In this document: positions 56,126 through 64,000 of the stretch, piece after piece | Numbering within the stretch: the first letter of the stretch is position 1 | How the letters are laid out: each line of letters opens with the position of its first letter | NCBI GenBank assembly: GCA_016713085.1 | Contig: JADJPV010000001.1 | Coordinates: 1,054,001 to 1,118,000 of the forward strand | DNA: 64,000 nt | Reading direction: 5' to 3' | DNA from: Chitinophagaceae bacterium | GTDB taxonomy: Bacteria > Bacteroidota > Bacteroidia > Chitinophagales > Chitinophagaceae | Notes under the pieces: generated by a model | Told to the model about the DNA's origin: nothing | The model's database searches: none | What the model saw: the letters and a program-made list of their open reading frames with translations, nothing else | Made by a program: the position numbers and the translations under genes

Positions 56126-57236
56126 TACTCAAACTGATTTTTGATTTTGAAACCGCTATCCTTCAACAGCTTTTCCTTCTTGAAAATATCCAGGTCAGCT
56201 GCTACCATTTCTTCTACCAATCCTTGCAGATCATATTTTGGTTTCCATCCTAATTTCTGATTCGCTTTCGCCGGGTTACCAATCAACAGTTCCACTTCTG
56301 TTGGGCGATAATATGCAGGATCAACTTTTACTACTTCTGTTCCAATTGCTAATTGATAAGCAGGATTTGAGCAGGATTTCACAACTCCAACTTCTTTTCC
56401 TGTTCACCTTTAAATTCAAGTTCAACACCTACCTGAGCAAACGCCATGCGTACAAAATCTCTTACCTCTGTTGTAACTCCCGTTGCAATCACAAAATCTT
56501 CCGGCTTATCCTGCTGCAGCATAAGCCACATGGCTTCTACATAATCTTTCGCATGACCCCAGTCTCTTTTCGCATTCATATTACCGAGGTATAATTTATC
56601 CTGCATGCCGAGTGCAATCTTTGCAACAGCTCTTGTAATTTTTCTTGTAACAAATGTTTCTCCACGTAAGGGAGATTCATGATTGAATAAAATACCGTTA
56701 CATGCATACATGTTGTATGCTTCACGATAATTTACCGTAATCCAGAAGCCATACATTTTTGCGACTGCATATGGAGACCGTGGATAGAACGGTGTTTTTT
56801 CTGATTGCGGTACTTCCTGCACCAATCCATATAATTCAGAAGTAGATGCCTGGTATACTCTTGTTTTTTCACTCAAGCCAAGCAATCTTACGGCTTCCAG
56901 TATACGCAGTGTGCCGATAGCATCGGTATTAGCCGTGTATTCAGGAATATCAAAGCTCACTTTTACATGGCTCATGGCACCGAGATTGTAAATCTCATCG
57001 GGCTGCACTTCCTGGATAATACGGATCAGGTTAGAGCTGTCGGTTAAATCGCCGTAATGCAGTACAAAATGGCGGTTATCAATATGCGGATCTTCGTATA
57101 AATGATCAATACGGTCGGTGTTAAACAAGGAGCTGCGGCGTTTAATGCCATGCACTTCATATCCTTTTCTTAATAAGAGATCAGAAAGATAGGCTCCATC
57201 CTGTCCCGTAATACCTGTAATCAACGCTTTTTTCAT
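56125..57236 (-). CDS. gmd: GDP-mannose 4,6-dehydratase, frameshifted
   Basis: About 370 aa restored. NAD motif GITGQDGAYLSDLLL (about 8-22), HGIKRRSSLFNTDRIDHLY, catalytic STSELYG and YPRSPYAVAKMYG, GILFNHESPLRGETFVTRK, WGHAKDYVEAMW; C-terminal DPAYYRPTEVELLIGNPAKA. The frame breaks at a T4 run, 56395-56398 (one more A in coding sense gives EQEKEVGVVKSC). It makes the first step from GDP-mannose toward GDP-fucose. The first gene of the pair with fcl; the sequence up to the break is fully family-like. Confidence 0.93.
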
Positions 57237-57431
57237 CAGTTTTGGTTTATTGTTTAGATAGGTTAAAATTCAATTTCCTGTCAATATTTCCGCAATTTAA
57301 TAAAATATCTCTGCCATTGCAGTCGCTTTGCGAACAAACACGTTTTTCTTCTTTCCTTCTCCGTGCACTCTGTGCCTCCGTGGCAATCATTTGAGCGAAG
57401 CGAAAATCATCCTCTCTCTGTGTTGAACAAC
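57237..57431. other. Non-coding gap with repeat-like text
   Basis: 195 bp between the GT2 gene and gmd. A 62-codon open frame here looks spurious. The stretch CTCTGTGCCTCCGTGGCAAT (about 57368-57387) resembles text that I have seen scattered in intergenic regions of related genomes, and partly recurs near 63835. No promoter or terminator is clear. Confidence 0.4.
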
Positions 57432-58187
57432 TCATTTCCTCCTCCCATACTCCAGCACTTTAATAAAATATCTTGCGTACAAACGCAGATAACTGGATGG
57501 TAATTGTTGTTCACTCAAAATTTGTTTGATCTCTTTGTTGATCTTCAAGGTACTGCTGATGCCGCTTGTGCTTTTTCCACCCATATTCATCTTTACCAGC
57601 ATTTCAGGAATATATACAGTTCGTAGCTGATGCTGATGCAGGTACCTCACGAGCAAATCAAAGTCAGCAGCAATATCCAAGTCGGTACGGTAGAAACCAT
57701 AGAGATCAAAGAATTTCCTGTAACAGAAAAATGTTGGATGTGCCGGTATGAATCCCCATTTAAATAAACTGGTTTTAAAAATGGCCGATGAATAATACCG
57801 TACAATTTTATCCGGTTGTTCTTCTTTGATAAAACCAACATCACCATAAACAGCATCAGTTGCAGTATTGCCCTGCAGATGCTGAACAATTTTTTCAATA
57901 ATAAAACTGGAAGCAAATTCGTCATCTGCATGAAGTATTCCTACTACATCGCCAGTTGCTGCTTTGATGCCTTTATTCAGCGCATCATACATGCCCTTAT
58001 CTTTTTCGGAAACGACTACGGCAATCCTTTCTTTATACTGATCAACGATTTTCATCGTTCCATCTTTCGATGCACCATCAATAATAATGTACTCAATGTT
58101 TTTGTAAGATTGATTGAGTACAGACTGTATGGACCGTTCAATTGTTTTTTCACGGTTATATACAACAGTAATGATGGAGACCTTCAT
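57432..58187 (-). CDS. Glycosyltransferase family 2 protein
   Basis: 251 aa, GT-A fold. N-terminal VSIITVVYNREKTIERSIQSVL (about 3-24), IEYIIIDGASKDGT, SEKDKGMYDALNKGIKAATGDVVGILHADDEF with the D-x-D metal motif (ADDE, about 88-91) and a C-terminal amphipathic helix. The family adds a hexose or similar residue to a growing repeat unit at the inner membrane. It lies 2 bp after the carbamoyltransferase gene, so the two are one transcript. Confidence 0.92.
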   Translation of the reverse strand: MKVSIITVVYNREKTIERSIQSVLNQSYKNIEYIIIDGASKDGTMKIVDQYKERIAVVVSEKDKGMYDALNKGIKAATGDVVGILHADDEFASSFIIEKIVQHLQGNTATDAVYGDVGFIKEEQPDKIVRYYSSAIFKTSLFKWGFIPAHPTFFCYRKFFDLYGFYRTDLDIAADFDLLVRYLHQHQLRTVYIPEMLVKMNMGGKSTSGISSTLKINKEIKQILSEQQLPSSYLRLYARYFIKVLEYGRRK

Positions 58188-58188
58188 C

Positions 58189-59916
58189 TTACCGCTCTAC
58201 AATTATATTTTCCATCACCAGCATATCCATTTGTGTACGCAGGAAACAATCCAGCGCTTCTGCAGGTGAATTGACAATAGGTTCATTTTCATTAAACGAT
58301 GTATTTAACAAAATAGGAACACCTGTTTTTTTTCTGAACGCATCAATCAATGCATAATATCTTGGCGAAACTGTTTGATCAACTGATTGTAATCTTCCTG
58401 TTCCATCAACATGTGTAACTGCTGGAATAAGGCTTCTCTTTCCTTCCTGGATCGGAAACACTTTTTCCATAAACGGAACTACATCATCAATGGTGAAAAA
58501 GTTTTCTACATATTCTTTCAGTATGGAAGGCGCAAATGGGCGAAAGCTTTCCCTGCGTTTGATCTTTGCATTCAGCAAATCTTTTGCATCAGCTCTTCGT
58601 GGATCGGCGAGGATAGAACGTCCACCCAAAGCCCTTGGACCAAATTCGCTTCTGCCGCTGAACCATCCTACTACTCCTGCATTGATCAAACGGTCAGCTA
58701 CATATTCATACAGTTCTTCATCGCTTAGTTTTTTGTATTTAATATCTCTTGACAGCAGGTATTGTTCAATTTCATCATTACTGAATTTATTCCCCGTATA
58801 AGCCGACCAGATAGCCGGTTTGCGTGGCTGCAATAATGTTTGATTATACACATACAAAGCCGCCCCCATAGAAATACCTGCATCATGTCCGGCACTTGGA
58901 ATATATACATTGGTGAAAGAGGTCCTGGTTGTAATTTTTCCATTAGCAACTGAATTCTGTGCAACACCGCCGGCAATACAAACATTCTTCAGCCCGGTTC
59001 TTTTTTGCAGAGCATTGAGAATATGAAAAATTAATTCCTCTGTAAACCGCTGAACCGAAGCTGCCATGTCTTTATGAAACTGTGTTAGCTCCTCTCCTTT
59101 CTGTCTTGCTTTACCCAGTTTCTTTTCAAAATAATCTGTAAACAAAGTAGCAACAACGGGAATATGATCATCACCATAAGAAATGATGCCTCTGTTGGGA
59201 TTCCGAAAATAATTCAGATTTAATTTAAACAATCCATCATTTGTAAACTCAATCAGGTCTCTCAGCTGATCAACATATTTTGCTTCACCATAAGGAGCAA
59301 GCCCCATCACTTTGTATTCATCACCATAATGCGGAAAGCCCAGCCACTGTGTAAGTGCTGTATAGAAAATACCAACAGAGTGAGGGAAATCAACTGAGTC
59401 AAGAATTTCAATATGATTACCCCTGCCGATGCCGATCATCGTAGTTGTAAAATCGCCTGATCCATCAATGGACAGCAAAGCAGCTTCATCAAAGGGTGAT
59501 GCAAAAAAAGCAGAAGCCAGGTGACTGCGGTGATGTTCTACCTGGTGAATCTTCTTTTTAAATGTAGCTTTATCAATGGATGCAATCTTTGCAAACTCAT
59601 CTTCAAGTGAAGCCACTTTTTTAGCATTGCTCAACCTGTTCTTCACAGCTGTAATTCCACCAAGCGGATTCATGGCGAGAAATAAAATTTTCTTTCCCAG
59701 CTTAGCCCATGGATCACGGCCAATGGCAATATGATCCACTTCATTTAATGTAATACCGGCTTCCTTCAAACAAAATTCAATGGCCATCGATGGAAACCCG
59801 GCCCAATGTTTCACCCGGCGAAAACGTTCTTCTTCTATGGCTGCTATCATAATCCCATCCACAAAAATAGCCGCACTGCTGTCGGCATGATAAGCATTAA
59901 TTCCTAAAATAATCAT
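58189..59916 (-). CDS. Carbamoyltransferase (NodU/CmcH/TobZ family)
   Basis: 575 aa. N-terminal Kae1-like domain: ILGINAYHADSSAAIFVDG (about 3-21), metal-binding HHRSHLASAFFASPFDEAA (about 128-146), DGSGDFTTTMIG, CIAGGVAQNSVANGK (about 313-327). C-terminal YrdC-like part: GRSEFGPRALGGRSILADPR (about 429-448), KRRESFRPFAPSIL and TSFNENEPIVNSPAEAL. It moves a carbamoyl group from carbamoyl phosphate to a hydroxyl, probably a sugar of the polysaccharide here. It sits between two glycosyltransferase genes. Confidence 0.92.
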   Translation of the reverse strand: MIILGINAYHADSSAAIFVDGIMIAAIEEERFRRVKHWAGFPSMAIEFCLKEAGITLNEVDHIAIGRDPWAKLGKKILFLAMNPLGGITAVKNRLSNAKKVASLEDEFAKIASIDKATFKKKIHQVEHHRSHLASAFFASPFDEAALLSIDGSGDFTTTMIGIGRGNHIEILDSVDFPHSVGIFYTALTQWLGFPHYGDEYKVMGLAPYGEAKYVDQLRDLIEFTNDGLFKLNLNYFRNPNRGIISYGDDHIPVVATLFTDYFEKKLGKARQKGEELTQFHKDMAASVQRFTEELIFHILNALQKRTGLKNVCIAGGVAQNSVANGKITTRTSFTNVYIPSAGHDAGISMGAALYVYNQTLLQPRKPAIWSAYTGNKFSNDEIEQYLLSRDIKYKKLSDEELYEYVADRLINAGVVGWFSGRSEFGPRALGGRSILADPRRADAKDLLNAKIKRRESFRPFAPSILKEYVENFFTIDDVVPFMEKVFPIQEGKRSLIPAVTHVDGTGRLQSVDQTVSPRYYALIDAFRKKTGVPILLNTSFNENEPIVNSPAEALDCFLRTQMDMLVMENIIVER

Positions 59917-59957
59917 TCTGAAAAATTAAGGGCGCAAAGATAAAGTTTCAAAGCTCT

Positions 59958-61116
59958 TTACGCTGTTGTAAATAAATGTTGATACTGCTGTCGCAGTTGT
60001 TCTGCAGCAAAAAAATTTCTTGCAAAAGTGGCGGCATTCGCTGCATAAACAGAAAATTCATCCTGCTGCATAGCCGCAAAAAAACGAATGGCTTCCGGTA
60101 ATTCACTTGCAAGACTGGTTGCAGAAACAGTTACCCCGGCTTTCTCTTTCTGCAAATTTTTAAAAGGCGTTGTGTTGGTTGTTATTACCGGCTTCCCTGC
60201 GCTGAATGCTTCCAGTAACGCATGACCGAAGTTTTCACTTTTGCTGGGCATGATGAACAGTTGAAATTTACTCATTGCCGATGCAAGTTCAGCTGGTGGC
60301 AGTTCACCATGATATTGAACTGCAATAGTTGATGGCAACTGTTGAATCAGCTCTTTACATTGCTGCCAGTAAGCTGCGTCTTTGACCGGGCCATAAATAT
60401 GCCACACAATTACTGCTTCTATTGTTTGCAGTGCTTTAATGATTTCCAAATGATTCTTCATGGGGCTGATCAATGCAACCGTACCCATTACCAACTCATT
60501 TGTTTTTTTTTCCGGCGCAGATGCAACTGGCAATAAGTTTGGAAAATTTCCTGCTATTTCTGCATTAACTGAAGCTCCAACTTCATTCCGGATATAATTT
60601 ATTTCCTGCTCATCGGTTGCATGCCATCTTATCTGTTGATGCCATCCAAACAGTTTGAACAGTAGTAAAAAGAGTTTTTTCTTAAGCGGCTTTTGTGATA
60701 AAGCACCGGGATGAAGCATTCCCCTTGCCGATAAAACAACCCTGCTTCCCGTATGCAGTTTGCTGTATGCAATTCCATACTTCAATGGAAGAATATTAAA
60801 ATAAAGAGAAAACAGACCGTTAATAAAAATCGAGTCGGGCTTTACTTCCAGAATAATTTTCTTTAGCTCTGCTCTTGCCTTCCATGAATAGTTCCAGTAC
60901 ATCACCTGTGCTTTTTGATCCCAGTTCGTCCATTCATTGATCTTTTATTCCATCCAACTTCTCAGTTTCATTCATTTCATGTGGCTTGCACACAATAAAA
61001 AAATCATAGTCTTTGTACAACTCCCTTACCAGGTTTACAAGCGATTGGACAGGTCCACCTGCTTTATAGGCAGGATAGAAATGATCATAAAAAATCAGGA
61101 TGCGTTTCTTCAGCAA
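59958..61116 (-). CDS. Glycosyltransferase family 1/4-type protein, frameshifted
   Basis: About 385 aa restored. N-terminal FYDHFYPAYKAGGPVQSLVNLV (acceptor loop) and C-terminal LFIMPSKSENFGHALLEAFSAGKPVITTNTTPF with the EX7E motif. The frame breaks at a T4 run, 60943-60946 (one A fewer in coding sense gives LDGIKINEWTNWDQKAQ). The start is TTG at 61116, 3 bp after the polymerase gene. It probably adds one sugar of the repeat unit. Confidence 0.87.
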
Positions 61117-61119
61117 AAG

Positions 61120-62496
61120 TCAGAGTTTTAAACGAAGGAATCTGTCGGCGGCCCAGTAACAGAACCCGATAAAAATCATGTTCTTCAGTAATGAATTCAC
61201 ACACATCAGGATATCTGTTTCAATTTGTACTGAGTTTAAAAATAATACCGGAAACCATAGAATCAGTGTCGGGGTTTTACGGATCACTTTCAGTAATAAA
61301 TAAATGACTCCTGAAAAAAACAATCCATAAATTAACATAAAAAATATCCCCCCCTGTACACCAAAATTTCCATAGGCTTCCCCCATCGGGCTTATGTTCA
61401 TGCTGTATCCTACAATCTTAAACCCGGTAAAACGTTCCATATTAAATTGGCCACCTGATATTGGCTTATCGGGCCATAAAAGCCTTGGCACAAAGGATGC
61501 TGCCAGGGAAGTAAAAATGGTTTCTCCCTCAGCATAAGGGGCAGTTTTTGGAATATGCACCATCACTTTCCCGATGATCATTCCCTGGTTAAAACGGTTC
61601 ACAGTTGGAAACATCAGTGTCCAGTCGAAAAACTGATCCGGGCTGGCCAACCTGTCAATAAACAGGGTAAAAAATGCTTCTGTATTTCCCTGGTCACCTC
61701 CCTGCCCTCTCCACGCCACATCCCTGTAATCGCTCTTGATGCTTTGCAGTACAACCACAAAGATGAACCCAACAATCGCAATACTGTATTTTAATGTATT
61801 GGTGATTTTTCTTCCCAAAAGAACCAGCATAACTGACAATGCCAGCAAATACACCAGTTCTCCAAACATAGCCTGAGCCAGTGAATTGGCAACTACAGCT
61901 ACAATACCGCCAACCAGGTACCATGTTCTGTTTTTCGAATCAGAAAAAAAAGTATAAAGTACTCCCACATATAACAGCTTTCCAAAAAGATAGGCTACAT
62001 ACTGCAAGTCACCGGGTATAAAAATTTGTAAAAAACCGGAAACAAAACCAATGATGATCATTAATATTCCGAGGTTGCCCTTCCCCTTAAGATATTTCCT
62101 TGATTCATTTACTGCCAGAGTAAATTTTAACCCATAAGAAGCCTGCAGCATCTCCGGAAGTTTAAGCCCGATGATCAGCGCAATTACCGCAGGAAACATA
62201 TACCCATAATAAACCTCTGCGCTAACACCCATATCATATTTCAGGGCAATCACCATGGCATCTTCATTGTATACATGAAACACAATGGCAGGCATCAGCA
62301 TACACTGGAAAAGAGCCAGCAGGATGGGAATATCCATCAGGTTATACGACTTACCGATGGAATCAATAAAATTCAGCAGGAAATAAACAAATAACCCAAT
62401 AGCTGTAATTTCCTCCGTTCTCATATTACCCGCCAGGGTAAATGAAAAAGCAATCAATAATGCAATGACAACGAAAATAATTTTGTTCAGCTTCAT
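61120..62496 (-). CDS. O-antigen/exopolysaccharide polymerase-like membrane protein
   Basis: 458 aa with about twelve hydrophobic helices and a long periplasmic loop (about 275-360) that includes YRDVAWRGQGGDQGNTEAFF and TSLAASFVPRLLWPDKP. Such layout and the position among glycosyltransferases fit a Wzy-type polymerase or O-antigen ligase; primary-sequence motifs are weak, as is usual for this group. Its ATG overlaps the GT4 stop (ATGA). No Wzx flippase was seen in the window; it may lie beyond the right edge. Confidence 0.7.
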   Translation of the reverse strand: MKLNKIIFVVIALLIAFSFTLAGNMRTEEITAIGLFVYFLLNFIDSIGKSYNLMDIPILLALFQCMLMPAIVFHVYNEDAMVIALKYDMGVSAEVYYGYMFPAVIALIIGLKLPEMLQASYGLKFTLAVNESRKYLKGKGNLGILMIIIGFVSGFLQIFIPGDLQYVAYLFGKLLYVGVLYTFFSDSKNRTWYLVGGIVAVVANSLAQAMFGELVYLLALSVMLVLLGRKITNTLKYSIAIVGFIFVVVLQSIKSDYRDVAWRGQGGDQGNTEAFFTLFIDRLASPDQFFDWTLMFPTVNRFNQGMIIGKVMVHIPKTAPYAEGETIFTSLAASFVPRLLWPDKPISGGQFNMERFTGFKIVGYSMNISPMGEAYGNFGVQGGIFFMLIYGLFFSGVIYLLLKVIRKTPTLILWFPVLFLNSVQIETDILMCVNSLLKNMIFIGFCYWAADRFLRLKL

Positions 62497-63650
62497 GCTA
62501 CGAATTCAATGGCTTCTGCAATTTTCGTAAAAGAAAATGATTCAATAAGGCGGAAACTTTTTTCACCCATTTTGTTTATTGGTGATGTATGTTCACTAAA
62601 AAAACGGATTGTTTTTTCAAGATCCTGTTGATTCATGGCACTGAAAACAAAACCGTTCTCACTAACCAGGTCGGCCGCACACCCACATTTATTACTTACA
62701 ACCACGGGTCTTGCACAGGCCATCGCTTCATTTACACTCAGTCCCCAGGTTTCTCCCGGCCCTTTGGATGGCAGTACAAACACATTGCCCAACCGGTAAA
62801 CAACCGGCATCAACTGCTGATTCTGAAAATCAAGAAAGAGTATCCGCTCATCACCTGCTGCCTGCTCTTTCAGCTTTTGCTCCAGTAACCCATTCCCAAC
62901 AATCAATAAACGAATACCGGGATTGGTCAAGGTTTTAAATGCACTGATCAGTAAAGCCGGGTCTTTCTTTTCTTCAAGCTTACCTGCAAATAAAAACACA
63001 AGGGCTTCATCCGGAATCTCTAACTCTCTGCGCCATGTGTTGGCCTTTGCTTCATAACGGTCATCTGTATCAAAAAACCGTTCGTTCTCCACGGCATGGG
63101 CAGCATAGTGTAACTGTGATTCTTTTATACCATGCTGTATAAAGTAAGCTTTGTTCGCTTCTCCTGTATACAGTGCCACATCAATATGCCGGTACACCCA
63201 TGTTAAAAAAAAACGCCTCGCTGCTTTCCTGAATGAAAACCCGATGGCTTCATCTAATAAAGTTGAATCGCCACGGAAGATGATCTTTTTTCTTCCTTTA
63301 AAATAACGCAGCACCCGTAAATGACTTTTAAAACTCCAGCCATATACAAGCAATGCATCCGGGTTATACTGATCAATCCGTTCAATCAGATCCCGGTTAT
63401 CAATCCCCCTGAAATTTCCTGCACCGGGAGTCTTCGAAATATTTTCAACAAACTCCTGTTCATACCCGTCGAGTAAAGGGATATCCCATTTAAACTCTTT
63501 TTTGAAATCAGGATCATACACCAATCCATCTTTTGTTTGCCCCCATGTATAAAACACTTTCACCGCAATATTCTTCCGTTCAGTAAGTACCCGAAATAGC
63601 GGGGCATTATACTGTATAGGGTGCGATGTAATAATAGCGAGTTTCTTCAA
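62493..63650 (-). CDS. Glycosyltransferase family 4 protein
   Basis: 385 aa. N-terminal ITSHPIQYNAPLFRVLTER (about 8-26), central FRGDSTLLDEAIGF and LYTGEANKAYFIQHGI, then LFAGKLEEKKDPALLISAF (about 218-236) and the C-terminal donor site VFVLPSKGPGETWGLSVNEAMACARPVVVSN. The start is TTG at 63650; no ATG or GTG precedes it in frame nearby. The ITSHPIQYNAPL start is typical of a Bacteroidota GT4 subgroup. It overlaps the polymerase gene by 4 bp. Confidence 0.9.
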   Translation of the reverse strand: MKKLAIITSHPIQYNAPLFRVLTERKNIAVKVFYTWGQTKDGLVYDPDFKKEFKWDIPLLDGYEQEFVENISKTPGAGNFRGIDNRDLIERIDQYNPDALLVYGWSFKSHLRVLRYFKGRKKIIFRGDSTLLDEAIGFSFRKAARRFFLTWVYRHIDVALYTGEANKAYFIQHGIKESQLHYAAHAVENERFFDTDDRYEAKANTWRRELEIPDEALVFLFAGKLEEKKDPALLISAFKTLTNPGIRLLIVGNGLLEQKLKEQAAGDERILFLDFQNQQLMPVVYRLGNVFVLPSKGPGETWGLSVNEAMACARPVVVSNKCGCAADLVSENGFVFSAMNQQDLEKTIRFFSEHTSPINKMGEKSFRLIESFSFTKIAEAIEFVA

Positions 63651-63894
63651 TGAAGCTATTTGTCAATTATACTTTGTAAGAATAATTTTTATTTTACCAG
63701 TCATCTCGAATTGATGGAGCAACGCAGTTGCGGAATCATCAATGAGAAATCTTACTCTTAGTAGTTGGCCTTCAATGATGCATTCACTTAACTTCTGTAT
63801 GCCTCTGACCCCCTAATTCCCAACTCCCCTGTCCTCTGTGAACTCAGCACCTCTGCGTGCAAACATCCTCTTCCCGCCTTCCCGGCAACCCGTT

Positions 63895-64000
63895 TTACTT
63901 CATCACTTCTTCCTCAATAACCTCTGCAATCTTTTCCAATGAAAAATGTTCAATATGTTTTAAGGCTTCTTTACCCATTTGCAATGTAGCATCCCTGCTC
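63895..64000 (-). CDS. C-terminal end of a further glycosyltransferase (partial)
   Basis: The last 34 codons before the right edge read ...SRDATLQMGKEALKHIEHFS then LEKIAEVIEEEVMK and a stop at 63895-63897. The pattern MGKEA(x)6-(F)S(x)3IA is the usual end of a GT4 enzyme and closely resembles the end of the gene at 62493-63650 (MGEKSFRLIESFSFTKIAEAIE). The rest is outside the window. The 244-bp gap between the two genes holds no gene. Confidence 0.65.
   Translation of the reverse strand, partial: SRDATLQMGKEALKHIEHFSLEKIAEVIEEEVMK

Noticed and set aside
56125..57236. gmd as a true pseudogene
   Set aside because: One base in an A/T run restores the full enzyme, and fcl next to it is intact.
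57247..57435. A 62-codon minus-strand frame between the GT2 gene and gmd
   Set aside because: Composition and content (TEAQSARRRKEEK) look like translated intergenic repeat text, not a protein.
1..64000. CRISPR arrays, insertion sequences, integrases or prophage genes
   Set aside because: No regularly spaced repeats, transposase or phage motifs were seen on either strand; tRNA-Arg at 14093 has no integrase or duplicated 3' end beside it.

Overview
The window looks like a chromosomal piece of an AT-rich Bacteroidota bacterium, most likely a Chitinophagaceae-type member. It carries SusC/SusD and several large TonB receptors, DUF6089- and DUF5690-type proteins, no obvious Shine-Dalgarno sites, several TTG starts, and promoters of the TTTG-N20-TAnnTTTG type. 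No phage, insertion sequence or CRISPR array was seen. About thirteen coding frames or starts are disturbed by one-base changes, nearly all in homopolymers. I read these as probable sequence errors and annotate the genes as whole.

Layout. 1-10 kb: a partial gpsA, a tripartite efflux adaptor with its TolC protein, a trans-sulfuration PLP enzyme, a small toxin-antitoxin pair, a VOC protein, an APC permease and a TonB receptor. 10-14.2 kb: a cobalamin riboswitch with an unusually clean promoter driving a BtuB-like receptor, then marC and tRNA-Arg(CCG). 14.2-19.5 kb: a lipoprotein esterase, YgiD, DoxX, YceI, an NADP-binding protein and two divergent Crp/Fnr regulators.

19.5-42.8 kb: what I regard as a phosphorus-acquisition island. 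It holds a PlcP-like metallophosphoesterase with a glycosyltransferase (membrane lipid remodelling), a secreted alkaline-phosphatase-superfamily protein, and a five-gene phosphonate operon (TonB receptor, PhnZ-like HD oxygenase, PhnX-like hydrolase, DUF5690 MFS carrier, FAD amine oxidase). A SusC-SusD system follows with two large beta-propeller/phosphoesterase proteins, then a divergent Oar-like TonB receptor. The SusC/Oar intergenic region carries 11-bp-period tandem repeats resembling Pho boxes.

43-53 kb: a GH1 glucosidase, a DUF6089 protein and a full carotenoid operon (crtI, crtB, idi, crtD-like, cruF, crtZ, crtYcd). Upstream of it are an ECF sigma factor and a CarH/LitR-type B12 photoreceptor with the W-x9-EH motif. 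GTTNAAC palindromes sit before both regulators. The predicted product is a monocyclic saproxanthin-type xanthophyll, made under light control. The riboswitch-controlled receptor at 11 kb is a plausible source of its cobalamin.

53-64 kb: a capsule or exopolysaccharide locus on the minus strand (GDP-fucose synthesis, at least five glycosyltransferases, a carbamoyltransferase, a polymerase and a CpsB-type PHP phosphatase), cut by the right edge.
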